A DNA stretch of 64,000 nt from Branchiostoma floridae (GCF_000003815.2 NC_049989.1:1315705-1379704), one strand, 5' to 3'. Shown: positions 21,141-33,412, numbered from the stretch's first letter. Numbers and translations: made by a program. The notes: generated by a model from the sequence alone, not told the origin.

Positions 21141-24100
21141 ATGTTCCTCGGGGCCTGGCTAACGCTTAGCCTGAGCCCGCAGTCCTCTTGTATCCGGGAA
21201 CGGTCAACCGCGACACCACTGGTCTACCCTCCTCAGGTAAAAGTACGCTCGTAAAAGGACTTGACTCTTAGGGAAATCTTGAAAGTGAGATGGAGGGAAC
21301 ATCACAGCACAAATGATTTGGCAAGTTCGAAGCACAGACCGACATCAAAGCAGAGAGTGACTCGCACTGGGCACAGTCAGGACCAGCGGCTCTATAGGTA
21401 TACATCTGAATATAAGATCGGTAAGTTTTCTTGCCCGATATCGATTTTGGCTTTCTATGTTNNNNNNNNNNNNNNNNNNNNNNNNNNNNNNNNNNNNNNN
21501 NNNNNNNNNNNNNNNNNNNNNNNNNNNNNNNNNNNNNNNNNNNNNNNNNNNNNNNNNNNNNNNNNNNNNNNNNNNNNNNNNNNNNNNNATTTACGGGATG
21601 ATTTCTGGACTGCGCATCGTAAAACATTAAAAAATATACGTGTCACTTCGGCCGTACAGCGGCTCGGCTATAAAATATTTTACGCCCTTCCTTAGGTTAT
21701 GTTGCTTATGAAATAGAGTGACCTATTCCTATTTCTCTTCGAGTACATGGTATCTTTATAGGTCTTAAATATATTTGAATTTCCTCGAAAGTTCCTTCGG
21801 TTGTTTTTCGTGTTGCCAGGATAACGTCTACGCCATCCAAATTATGTGTACAACACAGTTCTGCTGGTTTCTGTTGCTCAGTTTGTTGTTCTGCTTTGCC
21901 TTGAATGTATGATGGATTAGCGGTGATCTTTGCCCTACGAACTGAGGCTGGGGCTGATTGATGATACCTCCGCCGGTAGTCAGCTGTTTCACACATGTTC
22001 TCGCAAGCTTCGTTAGCTTGGTATCTTGGTAGGTTGAAAAAAATACCCAACCCAATTGATTAATAGATGGCGATAGGAATGGGTATAGAAGCGTGTTGTT
22101 GTATGTCATATAACCAAACACTAAATATAGTTTGGACTTAACCCAAATTAACAACATTTCGCATGTACAGTTTCGGTAATTTGACACTCCTGCATCATTT
22201 ACACCACCAGTGATTGACAGCTGCTCTAATAATTTAAATCATTTTGTTGAAATTTGAAAAGCCCCACCGCCTGCAAAGATTTGGGCAAAACATCACATAA
22301 TTCAGGAAACGTGTTATCGGTACCGCACAGTACAATTTTGAACAAAAAAGTGTTTGATAAAACTAAACTAAACTAGTTTCAGTTTATTTCATTAGTATCT
22401 ATTTTATTGCGGTTGTTGATTAGTTTTGTTTAAGTTGTCAATTCCGCAAAAAAAAGGAATGGGTATCTGCACTTTTTCTACAACTGTGTATTTGTATTAC
22501 GTATCTATTTTTTAATGTAAGCGCACTGTATTGTCGTTCTCTAAGTTAACATGTTATTGTTAGTTACTGAGCCGTAAACATTTCTATTTTGTACTTCCTC
22601 TTTAAATTCGTAACATCTTGTAAGTTACCTTTTAACGATGCCCTGGAGTGGTGATCACGGCCTCACTCAGAGATGTTCTCAACTCAAATTTCGGAGCATA
22701 ATTAGCCGTTGTTATGCCCATTTTCAAATATAAACTTTAAGATGAATTTCACTTTGACAGTTATTCAGATTTCTCAAATCAAGTACAGCAAATTTCAGGA
22801 GCTCGATGCTACAGACAGATTTGAATATTATCTTTAGCTCTACCCACCATGCAAAAGTAGATAAGTATATAAAATCCTGCAGCTTTGCTATTAGAAAAAG
22901 TGCGTGCACGTATAATTAGCCTCACTCGATTGTAACATCATATCAACTTAATCAAGGGTTTATGCACAAACCTTTTTCGCGGCCTTCCACACGAGCGCTG
23001 GCGGTTATTATTGGGAGGAGCGCTAATTCGCGATTTTCAACATATAGCGTGTAGATCGTGTATGTAAGCGCCTGGGCCATGTGGTTAAAATCGCGTATTA
23101 GCGCTCCTTCCAACAATGACCACCAGCGCTTGTGTGGAAGACCGCGAAGGAGGCTAGCCCTAGCCTGGGTGCCAGACTTTCCAGGGTTTGTACTGACCCC
23201 CGAGTTAGACCCACACGATAGATGTTTTTGAGATCTGGCCGGGGGTCTGGTATCCAGGCTATGCTATCCCGCATTATTTTAGTAATTGTGAGATTTGTAA
23301 GTTTGATTCTATAGAGATCTACCTATGTAGTTGTTTACATTGTACTGTGTACGTAACGAATCGTTTTGTTTTTATTTGTCGTGCAATCATGTTCTTCTAT
23401 ATCGTATGAATTTTTTAATCAATATTCGCTTTATTTGAAATCACTTCAGTAAGCAGTCGACCATTTGAAAATCAGTAGGTAACTAGGGACAAAAACAATG
23501 ATGACATATGTTCTCCAGGTCATAAAATCTTTGAAGGCGTTATCAAAATGGTTGGATTCCCTTTTTACTTCTACTAGAAAGGAATGCGTTTCTGTCGCCA
23601 TGTTCCGTCGGGATTTTCCGGCCTTTCCAAATATTCTCTCCGGTTACATATTCCAGTAATGGTCAGCTGTTTCCTCATCGCACCTATCCACAGTGACAAC
23701 GCCGCAGGGGCCCGAACAATCGTACCTGGTGACCACTTCAGACGGTGGCGGTTCCAGTAGGTCAATCATCGATTGGTCGCAGCTGCGGGTTAACGTATTT
23801 CGGTATGTCGTCAAGGTAAGTAAGCACAATGTTCCATTGCGTCGAGTAACCAGATTTCAACTTAGCACAATTTTAGGCAATTAAAGTCAAAATTTGTACA
23901 CCGCATGTCAGCTGACAAAGCATAACAAGCTTGCATCATTCATGACTTCCAAAGACAAATACCAATTTCTACCGTAGCGTGAAAGTTCATCTGTGTTGGT
24001 AGAATACATTATAAAACTAGAGTTCGGGGACCTCATACCTCCATGAAATATTTATTGCTTTTTTGTGGATGGTATGTATGTTTATAGTCGGTTGTATTTG

Positions 24101-25526
24101 AGAGTAATGGTTATAAATGTTATGGGAAAGTAGCAGTGTATTTATTTAATGACACAGAGGATGTCCATGATCCATCTGATTAGACAATCATTAAAATGTG
24201 ACACTTAATTGTGTAATGTTTAAGAGGTCGACGGCATATGGTAGCGTGGTGTTCCTTAAGCTTGATGTTTGGCATTTAAACTGTCTAAGGTTGTCAGCAT
24301 TATTGAGGTTCGACTATGTGCCTCAGAGCAGTGTGGTGGGAGGAAGTTGGGAAACTTAAAGAAGAAGGGATGTGGCCAACTTTAGTCAGATGGTGATTTG
24401 ATTTTCTACCAATATGTCATAACATCAGCTGTTCACACGGTACAAAAACGAGATGCACACTTTCCTCTGACAGCCCTACACCAACTGTAAGATGAATACT
24501 TGGCGCCAACCCCGTCTGCTAAAAAAGTACCATTAGAGACAACTAACAACTGTCCCTTATCGCAACGAAATCAGAACATCTGTTGTGCCAACTGTTACAA
24601 ATATTTCAAACAGGCCTAAGCAGACATAAATAAAACTACTGGGGGTTCCCCAAACAGCTGTCACCTCACTATCTGCTTGCAGCTAAGCCCATTAACAAAC
24701 ACATAAAGCATGATGCCTGTACCAATATATCTCAAATATAGGGGTGATTTCTGATATTATTACATCAATTATAACGACAGATACGGCTCCCAAGATCTCA
24801 TCGATTCGAGCTTTTATCACACCCCACCAACACAACAAGTATGAAACCAATTCATCCAGCCGTTCTTGAGTAATCATCTACACAGACAGAGACACATAAC
24901 AGAAAATATAACCTCCATTCCATGACATTTCATGGAGGTAAAAATCCCGGAGATTGATGTCGACGGAGATTGACCGAAAACATAGAGGGGTAAGTCCCTA
25001 TAGTTTTATTCAGAGTTGGAGGTAAAGTGCAAGTATTTTTTCTACAATTTTTACCGTGTTTCCAGGTTGCTACGTATTGACAAGAAAGAGAAGAGAATTG
25101 TCTTTGTACTACAAATTTAAACTTTGTTCTTTGTGCGTTCTCTCTACAGCGCTCCCTGAGATACTGTGACGACCATCCAAAGTCCATGNNNNNNNNNNNN
25201 NNNNNNNNNNNNNNNNNNNNNNNNNNNNNNNNNNNNNNNNNNNNNNNNNNNNNNNNNNNNNNNNNNNNNNNNNNNNNNNNNNNNNNNNNNNNNNNNNNNN
25301 NNNNNNNNNNNNNNNNNNNNNNNNNNNNNNNNNNNNNNNNNNNNNNNNNNNNNNNNNNNNNNNNNNNNNNNNNNNNNNNNNNNNGAAGTCGGTCGAGCCC
25401 CTTCACGAGAAGAGGCCATCGCTGGAGGGAGCCGGGAACATACGTTTGTGCGGCTTGAAAAGTCTGAACAGAGGGGAGCCACACAACATCCTGAACAGCG
25501 CCATCGACAGAAGGAGGGCAACGTGA
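21141..25526 (+). CDS. Tentative multi-exon gene, unknown product, crosses two assembly gaps
   Basis: The proposed parts are: exon 1 21141-21236 (MFLGAWLTLSLSPQSSC, signal-peptide-like, donor CAG/GTAAAA); exon 2 ending 21420 (SQDQRLYRYTSEYKI, donor G/GTAAGT), its start uncertain with 21333 fitting the phase; exon 3 23694-23815 (VTTPQGPEQSYLVTTSDGG, DWSQLRVNVFRYVVK, acceptor ATCCACAG, donor AAG/GTAAGT); exon 4 from 25150 (RSLRYCDDHPKSM) into the gap 25189-25384. It probably resumes after the gap with VEPLHEKRPSLEGAGNIRLC and ends NSAIDRRRAT at the stop 25524-25526. Phases 1 and 0 agree for exons 2-3 and 3-4. I do not recognise the protein. Exon 1 and the reading frame after the gap are the weakest parts. 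Confidence 0.4.
21462..21588. other. Assembly gap (N)
   Basis: A run of 127 undetermined bases, in a putative intron of the tentative gene. Confidence 0.99.
22974..23150. repeat. MITE with about 65-bp terminal inverted repeats
   Basis: The left arm contains CGCGGCCTTCCACACGAGCG, GAGCGCTAATTCGCGATTTT. The right arm, reversed, gives CGCGGTCTTCCACACAAGCG, GAGCGCTAATACGCGATTTT. The arms are about 65 bp with few mismatches around a 45-bp centre. No target duplication was resolved. Confidence 0.75.
23161..23261. repeat. 101-bp MITE with TAGCCTGG ends
   Basis: It begins TAGCCTGGGTGCCAGAC and ends GTCTGGTATCCAGGCTA, an inverted repeat with two mismatches, ten bases after the preceding MITE. Confidence 0.7.
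24013..24940. repeat. Second repeat with the same tips as the 18.5-kb element
   Basis: It starts AAAACTAGAGTTCGGGGACC then TCATACCTCCATGAAA and ends with TTTCATGGAGGTA after an ACAGACAGAGACA tract. The tips and the AAAATATAACCTCC 3' block are shared with 18486-19596, but the interior is different. It lies between candidate exons 3 and 4 of the tentative gene. The preceding 30 bases match 226-256. Confidence 0.65.
25189..25384. other. Assembly gap (N)
   Basis: A run of 196 undetermined bases, apparently within the last exon of the tentative gene. Confidence 0.99.
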
Positions 25527-28510
25527 GGGAATTAGAGGCCAGTAACAGAGCCACGACGTGCAGCCGTTTCTTGTGATTATACATGTACAAGCATAGAAAA
25601 CCTGGCATGACACCAGTTATAGAATTCACGGACTGACTGATTAATTAACTGTTCAGAACTTATTTCACGAATATTTATTCTAGTGTATACATTGTAGTAG
25701 TTTATTTTACATGTATATATTTGAACACGAGACATAATGTATCTGTATGACAGAGGTCAGTTCAGGAGAGAAAGAGAGACCCTCAGCTAAGACGGGAGTT
25801 AGCGTGGTCAGCATTACTAGTATGAAGTAACGTGTAACCAATCTTAACTCTCCCGTGCCCAGTGTACGGAAAGCCTTGTCTCTGCGTCCTTCCTTTATTC
25901 TAGCAGTGCTAGTCTTCAGAGCGAAATTTAAAGAACATTAGATCTATTGGTTCCATGGCTTGTTAGAAACATGTGACTTATTTACCTTCAAAATTAGGCT
26001 TTACTTAATGCCAAACGACAACCACGTGAAAGCACATCAGTTCATATTTTATAAAAAGGTGTCGACAAAAATCTGACATATTAGTCTTCATTATTTTTTG
26101 ACCCCGTAAAGCATATTATCCCATATTGTAAAAAGCAAAGCTAAAAAATATTGGCAAAAGCTGTGCTATATTGGTCTTAATCGTCTTCTTTAAAACATCG
26201 TATTTTTCTACCACTCAAAATCAGTGGTAGACTTTCTATATCTCCAAACGACAACCACTGGAAAGCATTTCATTCCATATCGTAAAGATGAAAAGCTTAT
26301 GTAAGAAATAATGATAACGACAAAAAGCGGGAACATATTGGTCTTCATTATAACATTCATAAAGCATGCAAATGTAACATCGTAATAATCTGTAACAGTG
26401 CGTACTGCCTATGATAAGCAAGAAGTGCAGTCATTCCCGGCTATGTGAAAAGACCGCTCCCTACATCATTAGCCCAAACACAAAGACTGCGTAAGAAAAG
26501 AAAAAAAGTAAACAGCTAGAAAAGTCCTCACATACCACTGTATCAAAAAAAAGACACCCCCTCAGGTTTAGCCAGAAATCAATTCCCAAGGGAATGCATT
26601 CGTGCAATTTTCTAAATTCTTTCAAATCGATCGTAATACTGTAGAAAATGCCTCCGCCCCTGAGGCGTCGCCAAAAATGGATTAATAGGGTGGACGGCTG
26701 TGACCTGTGGACGTTAGAAGACATAGAAATACCCAACTTGCTCCGTCAGAAGGAACATACAGCAGAACTCTCCTGGGATCATAATACCTAAAATCCCGTC
26801 TCGACCGTTTGCTCACTGATGGCGAACACCGGGTGGGAATTATTGAAATTCAACACGTCTGAAACAGGCCGGCCTTACCATACCTGAACTGGGGGGGTGC
26901 GTTCACCGCACCATTTTAAAGCTCCCTAGAAATCGAAGAAATACACTAAATGCCACACAAAAAGTATCTTACCACACAAGTTTTCTCCCGGTAGGCGACA
27001 ACTGTGGGGGGAAATACACAGGGTTGAGAAGCGTTCCTCTGTTGTTTACGAATACAAGACGTTTGGGCTATACCAACCATTCCTCCACTTAGAATGGAGG
27101 GTAGTAAATTAGAAAGTCTTACAAACACAACAAATACGACTAGAAAAGGCAAATGAAGCATATGGCTTTAACGACACAAAGTGCTTTACTGCCAACGGAA
27201 AGGGATCATTCTTCCTCAAAGTAGGGAAGGGAACCCCATTGTAATAGTACCAGCGTAACGCTGGATGCACGTTAGACGGGGCACGGAGCCTGCCTGTACC
27301 GAACACAGCTCGTAGAGGGGTGCGGTGACTCGTAACTCAGCTGAACTTGAACATACAGAGACAGGAAACCCACCAAAACGATCCTGGGAAGCCCAGCAAA
27401 CCGAAAATTTAAACCCAGGCCTAGATGCCCGCCAATTCCGGCCGAAAAAGGCCAGAAAAGGGCTCTAGGGAGAAAGCGTGCTCCTCACTTGTGAGGTAGG
27501 GACGTTACGCATGCGCTCTTTAGAGAGGGTCTGCATGGGGATGCTGACGACGGCAGAACATGGTATTCACGCCTGTGGATTGACAATACTGCATTTCCCC
27601 CACCTGCCTGACTGGACGAATTAATATGTTGGCAAAAATTATTCGAATCTTGTTAAGGTTCAATTCGTTGGATAAAGCTTGGGGAAGTGTGTACAAAATA
27701 TTTCATTAACTTAATTTATCGTTATTACACAAGAAAAAAATCTAAGAATAACTCGCTCGCTGCTTCTTAAAGGTAAAAAATGAGTTGACCAAACGACAAT
27801 GCGAGATTTGCGCCTCCAACCTCTTTTAGAATGTGATACCAGAGTTTTGTCCAAATGCATAGCTTTTAGACTCAACAGCTAATCACAGACATAAATGTTC
27901 ACCATGACTTTATTTCCTCAGTTCATTTCCCAATGCAAGTGTCATTTGACTGGGAGCCAATTTTTGTAAGCAAATTTGAGTCTAAGAACCCGCCTGTTAA
28001 TAATGTTAATTGGGGGTGTGCGACAATGGTCGATCTACTTAGCTACTGCACCTATATATTTTGCTCCACTTCTGTCTAATGTATGTATACCTGATGATAT
28101 TCTTTACTGTAATGACCGAAGTTGTGATAATGAAACTCATTCTCTAGTTTTCTAAGATAATAAACTATCTTCAATCAGCCGCTTCCGCCACTCTTTCAAA
28201 CTGGAAACGCTGTTCTCAATCTGGAAACGCTGTTCTCAATCTCTATTTTCTGTAACAGGCTGGAACACCGTTGCGAAGGAAGCCCTCTGGCTGAAGTTGG
28301 GCTGACCTGACACGGAGCCGTTTGGGACATCATAAGAAAGTCAAGGACTAAATTCAAACTTCTACTCAGGCAGTGTCGCCGCTCTGTGGCCATGCGGTTA
28401 CCATGAGATCTTTAAGATAGCTGCGTGTGTGACACTCCGGGTAATTTGTTTATATCAATTTTCGTGACACACTGAACAAGGGACCTAGCTAGGCTAGGGA
28501 CCTGCTACTT
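25527..28510. other. No gene seen; one dispersed repeat
   Basis: Chance ORFs only. The segment 26930-27115 resembles 34905-35090. A 20-21 bp unit CTGGAAACGCTGTTCTCAAT is duplicated at 28201-28240. Confidence 0.45.
26930..27115. repeat. Dispersed repeat, partner at 34905-35090
   Basis: The two copies share, in order, TTACCACACAAG / TATCACACACAT, GACAACTGTG, CTGTTGTTT, GACG and GGGCTATACCAACCATTCC / GGGTCATACCAACCCTTCC, then a CTTAGAA-plus-G block. Unknown type; no coding. Confidence 0.55.
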
Positions 28511-29367
28511 TAGCGGAGGCCAATGCTGGGCTGTCTACTGTTCGCCCTAATCCCGAGGTTATTTCTTCCGGGGAGGGTATGGAGGGTTGTGGTGATTCCC
28601 CTTCTCCACTGGAGAGGGATGGCAAGGTCCTGGAGGACAAGGATGACGAGGGTTTGTGCTGCCTCCTCGGAGTCCGAGTCTGATTCTCCTGCCAATGATA
28701 ATGAGCGGTGGAGAAAGAAGTTGAAGAAGAAAGACACAGCTTTAAACAAGGCGATCGAGAGGGCCATCTCTTTCGATTTGGGTATTTCCGCCTCTGGTGT
28801 GGCCATCTCTAAGAAAGTTCCGGCTTCTGGCGATGCTCCCACTGTTGTCGCGATCACAGCGGGAAAGTCACATGTTGTTCCAAAAGTCCCGGCAGTTGCT
28901 GCCGATGCGATCTCTTTGGAAGAGTTCGAAGATGCCGCTACGGATGTTCCCGCGGGTCCCACGGTTGATGTTGCAGGGGAGGCGGTTGTCCATCGGGTAA
29001 CCTCTCCTGCAGTTGACATTCTTGATCTAATATAATGATCCCGGCTAATATGGAGGTGTCGGTTCTGTTCGCTAAGCGGTCGGCTCCTTCCAATGACCAG
29101 GCTGAGACTACTGTCTGCAATAAGCGCAGATCGGAGCCCCTTTCTGATAACATTGAGGAATGCGACTCTGCTATTCCCGCTACTTTTCCTCTTTCTCCGG
29201 AGATGCGACTAGATGTTAGGGATAACTTAGCCTCGCGTACTTATAAGCAACCGGGCCTCGCTGCTCAGCCAGCAGTCCAGCCGGTAGCGCAAGTTCTACT
29301 GCACCAGGTTCCGCTAATCTCCAGGATCCACCAGTCCAGGCGTAAGCGAAAAGCATATTTTTTTTAG
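28511..29367 (+). pseudogene. Retroelement ORF1-like acidic region (probably the same LINE family)
   Basis: Frame 1 first reads AEANAGLSTVRPNPEVISSG and an acidic stretch. Near 28660 the sense moves to frame 2 (SSESESDSPANDNERWRKKL, KKDTALNKAIERAISFDLG, then an Ala/Val/Pro-rich stretch) ending at 29034. Frame 1 again is open from 29035 (SVLFAKRSAPSNDQAETTV) to a TAG at 29365, beyond which it runs directly into an RT fragment. The acidic, low-complexity style and position fit the C-terminal half of a LINE ORF1. This assignment is inference. Confidence 0.45.
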
Positions 29368-30140
29368 GCTCATAAGAATCTCGAGGAAGCCATCATATGT
29401 CTAGATTAAGAGAGAGCTTTCGATATAATTAATCATCAATATCTGGACATAGTACTTATTACAATGAGGCTTGGGCTTATGGTTAGAAGGTATGTCCAAA
29501 GTTTGTATAAGAATGCAAACTGTCAAGTTTTGGTTATTGATCATCTATGGGATAAAATCGTTTTCAGTAGCATGATTATTCAATAACACACTTTTTCGTC
29601 TGCTCATATTTTCATGGTAAATTTGTGTATGTTACAAGTATTCTGGCCTTCCCTGTATGGCCTTTGACCCTTTTTGTTGACTGCTTTAGAGTCTGTATTG
29701 TTTGATTCCGTACTTATTTAGCACAGTTTTATGGAGATGGAATAGGACTTTTTGATTTTGTATATTCCTTATTTCCAAGACATGTGTTAATGGTGGGATG
29801 CTATTAAAGGTAGAATAAAATCGTAAACCAAGTATCATGCCGCTAGATTGGCCGCAGAAAAAAAGACATAAGATAGACGAGTTGATGGATCGTATGACTT
29901 GCATAAGAGCCAAAATGTTGATTTTCCAAAGAATTTGCCTGTCTTATCCAAGAAATTTTTGAATCGAAAAGACAAAAGAGCGAGGGAACCAGGATTAGAT
30001 CGTGAATACACTGGGGGAGTAGGGAGAAAAACCCACTAAATTCTTTTTGTCCTGGGTGACATATATGGGGAAGTCTAAAGAGAATGAGAAGATTAGGTTG
30101 GGAATGGAAAGAATATTAAAGATAAAAAAAAACAGTATTT
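29368..30140 (+). pseudogene. LINE ORF2 reverse transcriptase fragment (Tx1/L1-like)
   Basis: Frame 1 reads AHKNLEEAIICLD, a TAA at 29407-29409, then ERAFDIINHQYLDIVL, MRLGLMVRRYVQSLYKNANC and QVLVIDHLWDKI. This is the RT palm block with catalytic-site style LD-x-ERAFD and NHxYL, typical of Tx1/L1 LINEs. A possible later RT block (QFYGDGIGLFDF near 29730) follows after damaged DNA. The segment 29985-30050 matches ORF2 DNA at 17345-17400. Many stops; inactive. Confidence 0.65.
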
Positions 30141-30227
30141 GTTTCAGTTCTTTTATAGAAATCTATTTGCTGAAGATAATTAAAATGATTTGGTCAGAAG
30201 AAACTCTTAAATCAAACGTATAGTTAT

Positions 30228-30422
30228 ATGCCCTATGTTAAAGCTCAGCTGAGTTCACCAGTTGGTGGGGCACAGGAGAGTAATATTCTAATAGAAAACT
30301 GTTTGCTGGCCATGACGGCTAATGTGTCTTGCGCGTTAGAAGAGAAAAACGTGCTTGAGGAAATGACTATGAAAGCTGAGAGATGTGTATATGACAAGGG
30401 TACGTGGACGATCCCTCTATGA
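30228..30422 (+). other. Short ORF, not supported as a gene
   Basis: A 64-codon frame from an ATG with no recognised motif, downstream of the LINE remnant and upstream of the SAP/YqaJ locus. It is listed only because it is the longest frame in an otherwise empty 700-bp stretch. Confidence 0.15.
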
Positions 30423-30840
30423 TATAATTCTTGACAAAAAGAAATCCTGAAAACTTTGGGCAGCATCAGCTGACGACACTTTATGTAAAATATAGAAGTC
30501 ATTGAAGAAGACGGGCTTTTGTTTTAAACTCAGAGCTCCTACTAGACACTATCAGTGTTGCAAGAAGTCCACCGTTTGGTGATTCTTTGTGTCAAGAGTT
30601 ATCAATGGAATCAGACACTCTGGTTCGACTAGACATTTTGAGACTTGTATTTTTTTTCTATATAAACTGCAGTATGTGACGCTCCGTTTCCATGATGGGA
30701 TCCATCAAAACAGAATGGAGGTCTTCAATACAACCAGACTTTGTCAATATTATGCTGAGGTAAGGCCCAGATGATAACGAAGAGGACAGCGATGAACCCT
30801 TATGGTACGTAATAAAGTTCATTCCAGTTGTAATGGCTAC

Positions 30841-30852
30841 TCTCGCGAGAGC
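30841..30852. promoter_or_regulatory. TCTCGCGAGA core-promoter motif
   Basis: The palindrome CTCTCGCGAGAG lies about 90 bases before the candidate start ATG at 30935, in a CpG-rich stretch. TCTCGCGAGA is a known promoter element of CpG-island genes in animals. Promoter function here is inference from its position. Confidence 0.5.
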
Positions 30853-30934
30853 CCAAATCCTGACGCGAACACGCGTGATCTCGCACGAAAACGAGACTCC
30901 GTGTGCGGCACGAACAAGCTTATCTGCAGAAATC

Positions 30935-30976
30935 ATGGCGTCCAATGGGCCGGATAGCGATACATCATCTTCCACG
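30935..30976 (+). CDS. Candidate first exon of the SAP/YqaJ locus
   Basis: The ATG opens MASNGPDSDTSSST, exactly 14 codons, ending at the strong donor ACG/GTAAGT. It follows the TCTCGCGAGA motif and a CpG-rich stretch. Confidence 0.5.
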
Positions 30977-31576
30977 GTAAGTTGTGCTCCTCCAGTATAA
31001 AATATGGTCAGAACTACGGCTTTCATGGATAGATAATGTTATTGTGGGCATCTGGGCTCGATTTCAGCCGGTAGAAATAAATATTTTTGTTCATTTTGTA
31101 CATGTTGGGACGGGCGGATTTGGCGCGTCCATGTTTCACCATGGCATGTTTTGTTTACGTTCTCCGCGTGCACCAAACTTCGTAATAAGTCGGGTTTGGC
31201 CCGATGGATACCATAAAAAAACGAGAAAAATATCGGACTTGAATCCTTGTGGGTAGAATTTTGGCGACATTTGGGCGGTTTTCCCCAAGATTTATCGATA
31301 CAGCGTCGATATGTCGAGCTGCGTATATTCGCCAGTCGCACAGTGGGGAGGGGGGCGTATTTTCGTGTTTATTTTTACTTGCTTCCGTTTCATTTTCGGC
31401 CGTCGGATTTGATTTTTTTTACAAATGTTAGACAGAGAAAACGCTTCAAAACTTGAAAATATGGGGCTGAGATGCCGCCGGCCAGAAATTTAACAATATT
31501 ATGGCATTCGCTTTGTGGGTGTTCCACATGGGAGGGGACTATTTTTGACGGTTGTGACTTGATCTCCGTTATTCAG

Positions 31577-31634
31577 ATGCAGACAGCACGTCAAGACAAG
31601 GTGGCACAGGAAGGTGGTAATGGGGACCGCCCTT
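31577..31634 (+). CDS. Candidate second exon of the SAP/YqaJ locus
   Basis: Acceptor CCGTTATTCAG and donor T/GTAAGT enclose an open frame (MQTARQDKVAQEGGNGDRP) that joins exon 1 in phase 0 and ends in phase 1. Continuation into the next exon meets stops in the SAP frame. Confidence 0.45.
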
Positions 31635-31678
31635 GTAAGTCATTACCTACATTTTCATTGTAACTTTCAAGTATTTAA

Positions 31679-31970
31679 TCTTATATTAGTCATCAACATG
31701 ATTTTTATTTTGCTTTTATGTCTACTAGTCAGTTAAATACAACTCAGATAATGATGGTAAAGCAATGCCAAATCAAACTACTGTTTCAGTTTTAATGGAC
31801 CCATTGTTAGTCATTATATTTGCATCATAAATTTAAAGACTTTTCTTTTTTATTAGTTGTCAACATGATTCATGTCTTGCTTCTATGCCAACTACTACTT
31901 GTCAGTCAAATACAACCAGAATACAACTGAGATAAAACAATGTCAAATCAAACTATTGTTTCATTTTCAG
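31679..31970 (+). repeat. Duplicated intron segment
   Basis: 31679-31795 and 31852-31970 share TTAGTCATCAACATGATT / TTAGTTGTCAACATGATT, TTGCTTTTATG / TTGCTTCTATG, CAGTTAAATACAAC / CAGTCAAATACAAC, CAAATCAAACTA and TTGTTTCA / CTGTTTCAG. The second copy ends at the exon acceptor TTTTCAG, so the splice-acceptor region itself is duplicated. Confidence 0.65.
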
Positions 31971-32015
31971 GTCTGATTTTTAGAGGCAGGAGACTGTACA
32001 CAAAGCAGGACCTAA

Positions 32016-32585
32016 ATGAAGTCCCTAAAAACAGAGCTAGTAGAGCTCCTTACGTCACTTGACCTTGGCACTAGTGGGCTAAAATCTGCTTTGGTATTAA
32101 GGGCACATGATCACCTTGGAAGTATTCAGTCAGGCCATAGTAACACACAGTCCAGCCACAACGACTCCTACACACAGTACAGAAGTGACTGTAGCATCCC
32201 TCCAACAGGAGACCAGGGAGTCGATATGGACAAATGACCTGAGGCAACTACCAGAGTTTAAACTTTGCAGCTCTGTACAACTATCTGATTGCCAAACACA
32301 GGCATTTGACCACATAGAACTGTCTACCACTTCATACAAAAAATGAGGGGTTACCAGTTCTACATGGAGGGAAATGTGAAAAACATAGAGATTGCAAAGA
32401 AACACAACACTGTGAAAGCAAAAGTTCTCCCAAGCATGAAGCAAAAGAAATACACCACCATCATTGCCTTCCAAGAACAGCCAAGTCCACAGAGCAGCAT
32501 GCTCTTGCCCAGCAGGGTGACTGAAAAGTCTATTGAAGAAGCCCTTTTGGCTTTAGTTCCACAATCTACTGACCTTTATAAATAG
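32016..32585 (+). pseudogene. SAP domain and linker part of the nuclease locus
   Basis: From ATG 32016, LKTELVELLTSLDLGTSGLK and ALVLRAHDHL form a typical SAP motif (two helices around a GTSGLK turn), a DNA-binding module. This frame stops at 32237. WTNDLRQLPEF is in the next frame, which stops at 32346 after the run TACAAAAAATGA. The first frame then resumes with GYQFYMEGNVKNIEIAK and KVLPSMKQKKYTTI and stops at 32585. Two compensating shifts of this sort point to indels. Confidence 0.6.
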
Positions 32586-33020
32586 ACCAACTAACTCACA
32601 GTATATTTTAAATTTTCAGATTTTGAGTATGATGAAAGTCACAAAATGTCGTCTCTTTCACAGCACCTCTAAACTTCCCAATACAAGCCCTGTTGGCTTT
32701 CTCCAAGCTTTACTCTCCTCGCTTGATAAGTTGACCAGCTCACCACTGACTTATATTTGAATTTTTCAGAATAAAAGTATGATAATGATAAAAAACACCA
32801 CTCATGTTCCAGCACCTTTTTGACTGATTTCTGCAAGCCCTTTTAACCATAGCCACAGGATGGAGATCATTGATGATTTCTTTGTTTCAAGGATATACTT
32901 TGATGACATTTTCTTTTACAGATCCTAAAATGGGGTTAGGATTTATTGAAAATGTTTTTTATTACTATAGAAAAGAGCCTTGTTTTTGCTAACAATGTGA
33001 ATGTTGTACTTTTATTGCAG

Positions 33021-33171
33021 GACAGGGCCAGGTGGACTCGGCAAATGTAATCACATCGGTGGCATACTGTTTGCAACCGAAGCCTTCAATAAAACAGATC
33101 TAAGAGAGCAGCCGACACCCGTGCCATCCACAGGAAGACTGTGTGTTTGGAATTTGCCCCGTAATGTTAAG
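33021..33171 (+). CDS. SWIM zinc-finger exon
   Basis: Acceptor TTTATTGCAG and donor AAG/GTTAGC bound an exon with one leading base then 50 codons: TGPGGLGKCNHIGGILFATE, then LCVWNLPRNVK. CxH plus ILFA and C-W-N-x-P are the second half of SWIM-type (CxC...CxH) fingers in this family. The first CxC pair should lie in the preceding exon, which is damaged. Phase 0 joins it to the next exon. Confidence 0.65.
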
Positions 33172-33412
33172 GTTAGCTTTCATTTTGGGATATCATTATT
33201 ACATGTAATAGGAATACCATGTTATATATCATTTATATTTTGATATGACCTAAGCTATCCCAACCCAAGTAATGTTGACCATTAAGGGTTAAAAACCCTT
33301 TATTTTGATGTGATATATAGATAACTCAAAATCTACTAGCTAGAAGTTGCCAAATAGGTGCGATTATCATACTAATGCACTGCTATTTTGTGTTTGTATT
33401 TCCAAATTACAG

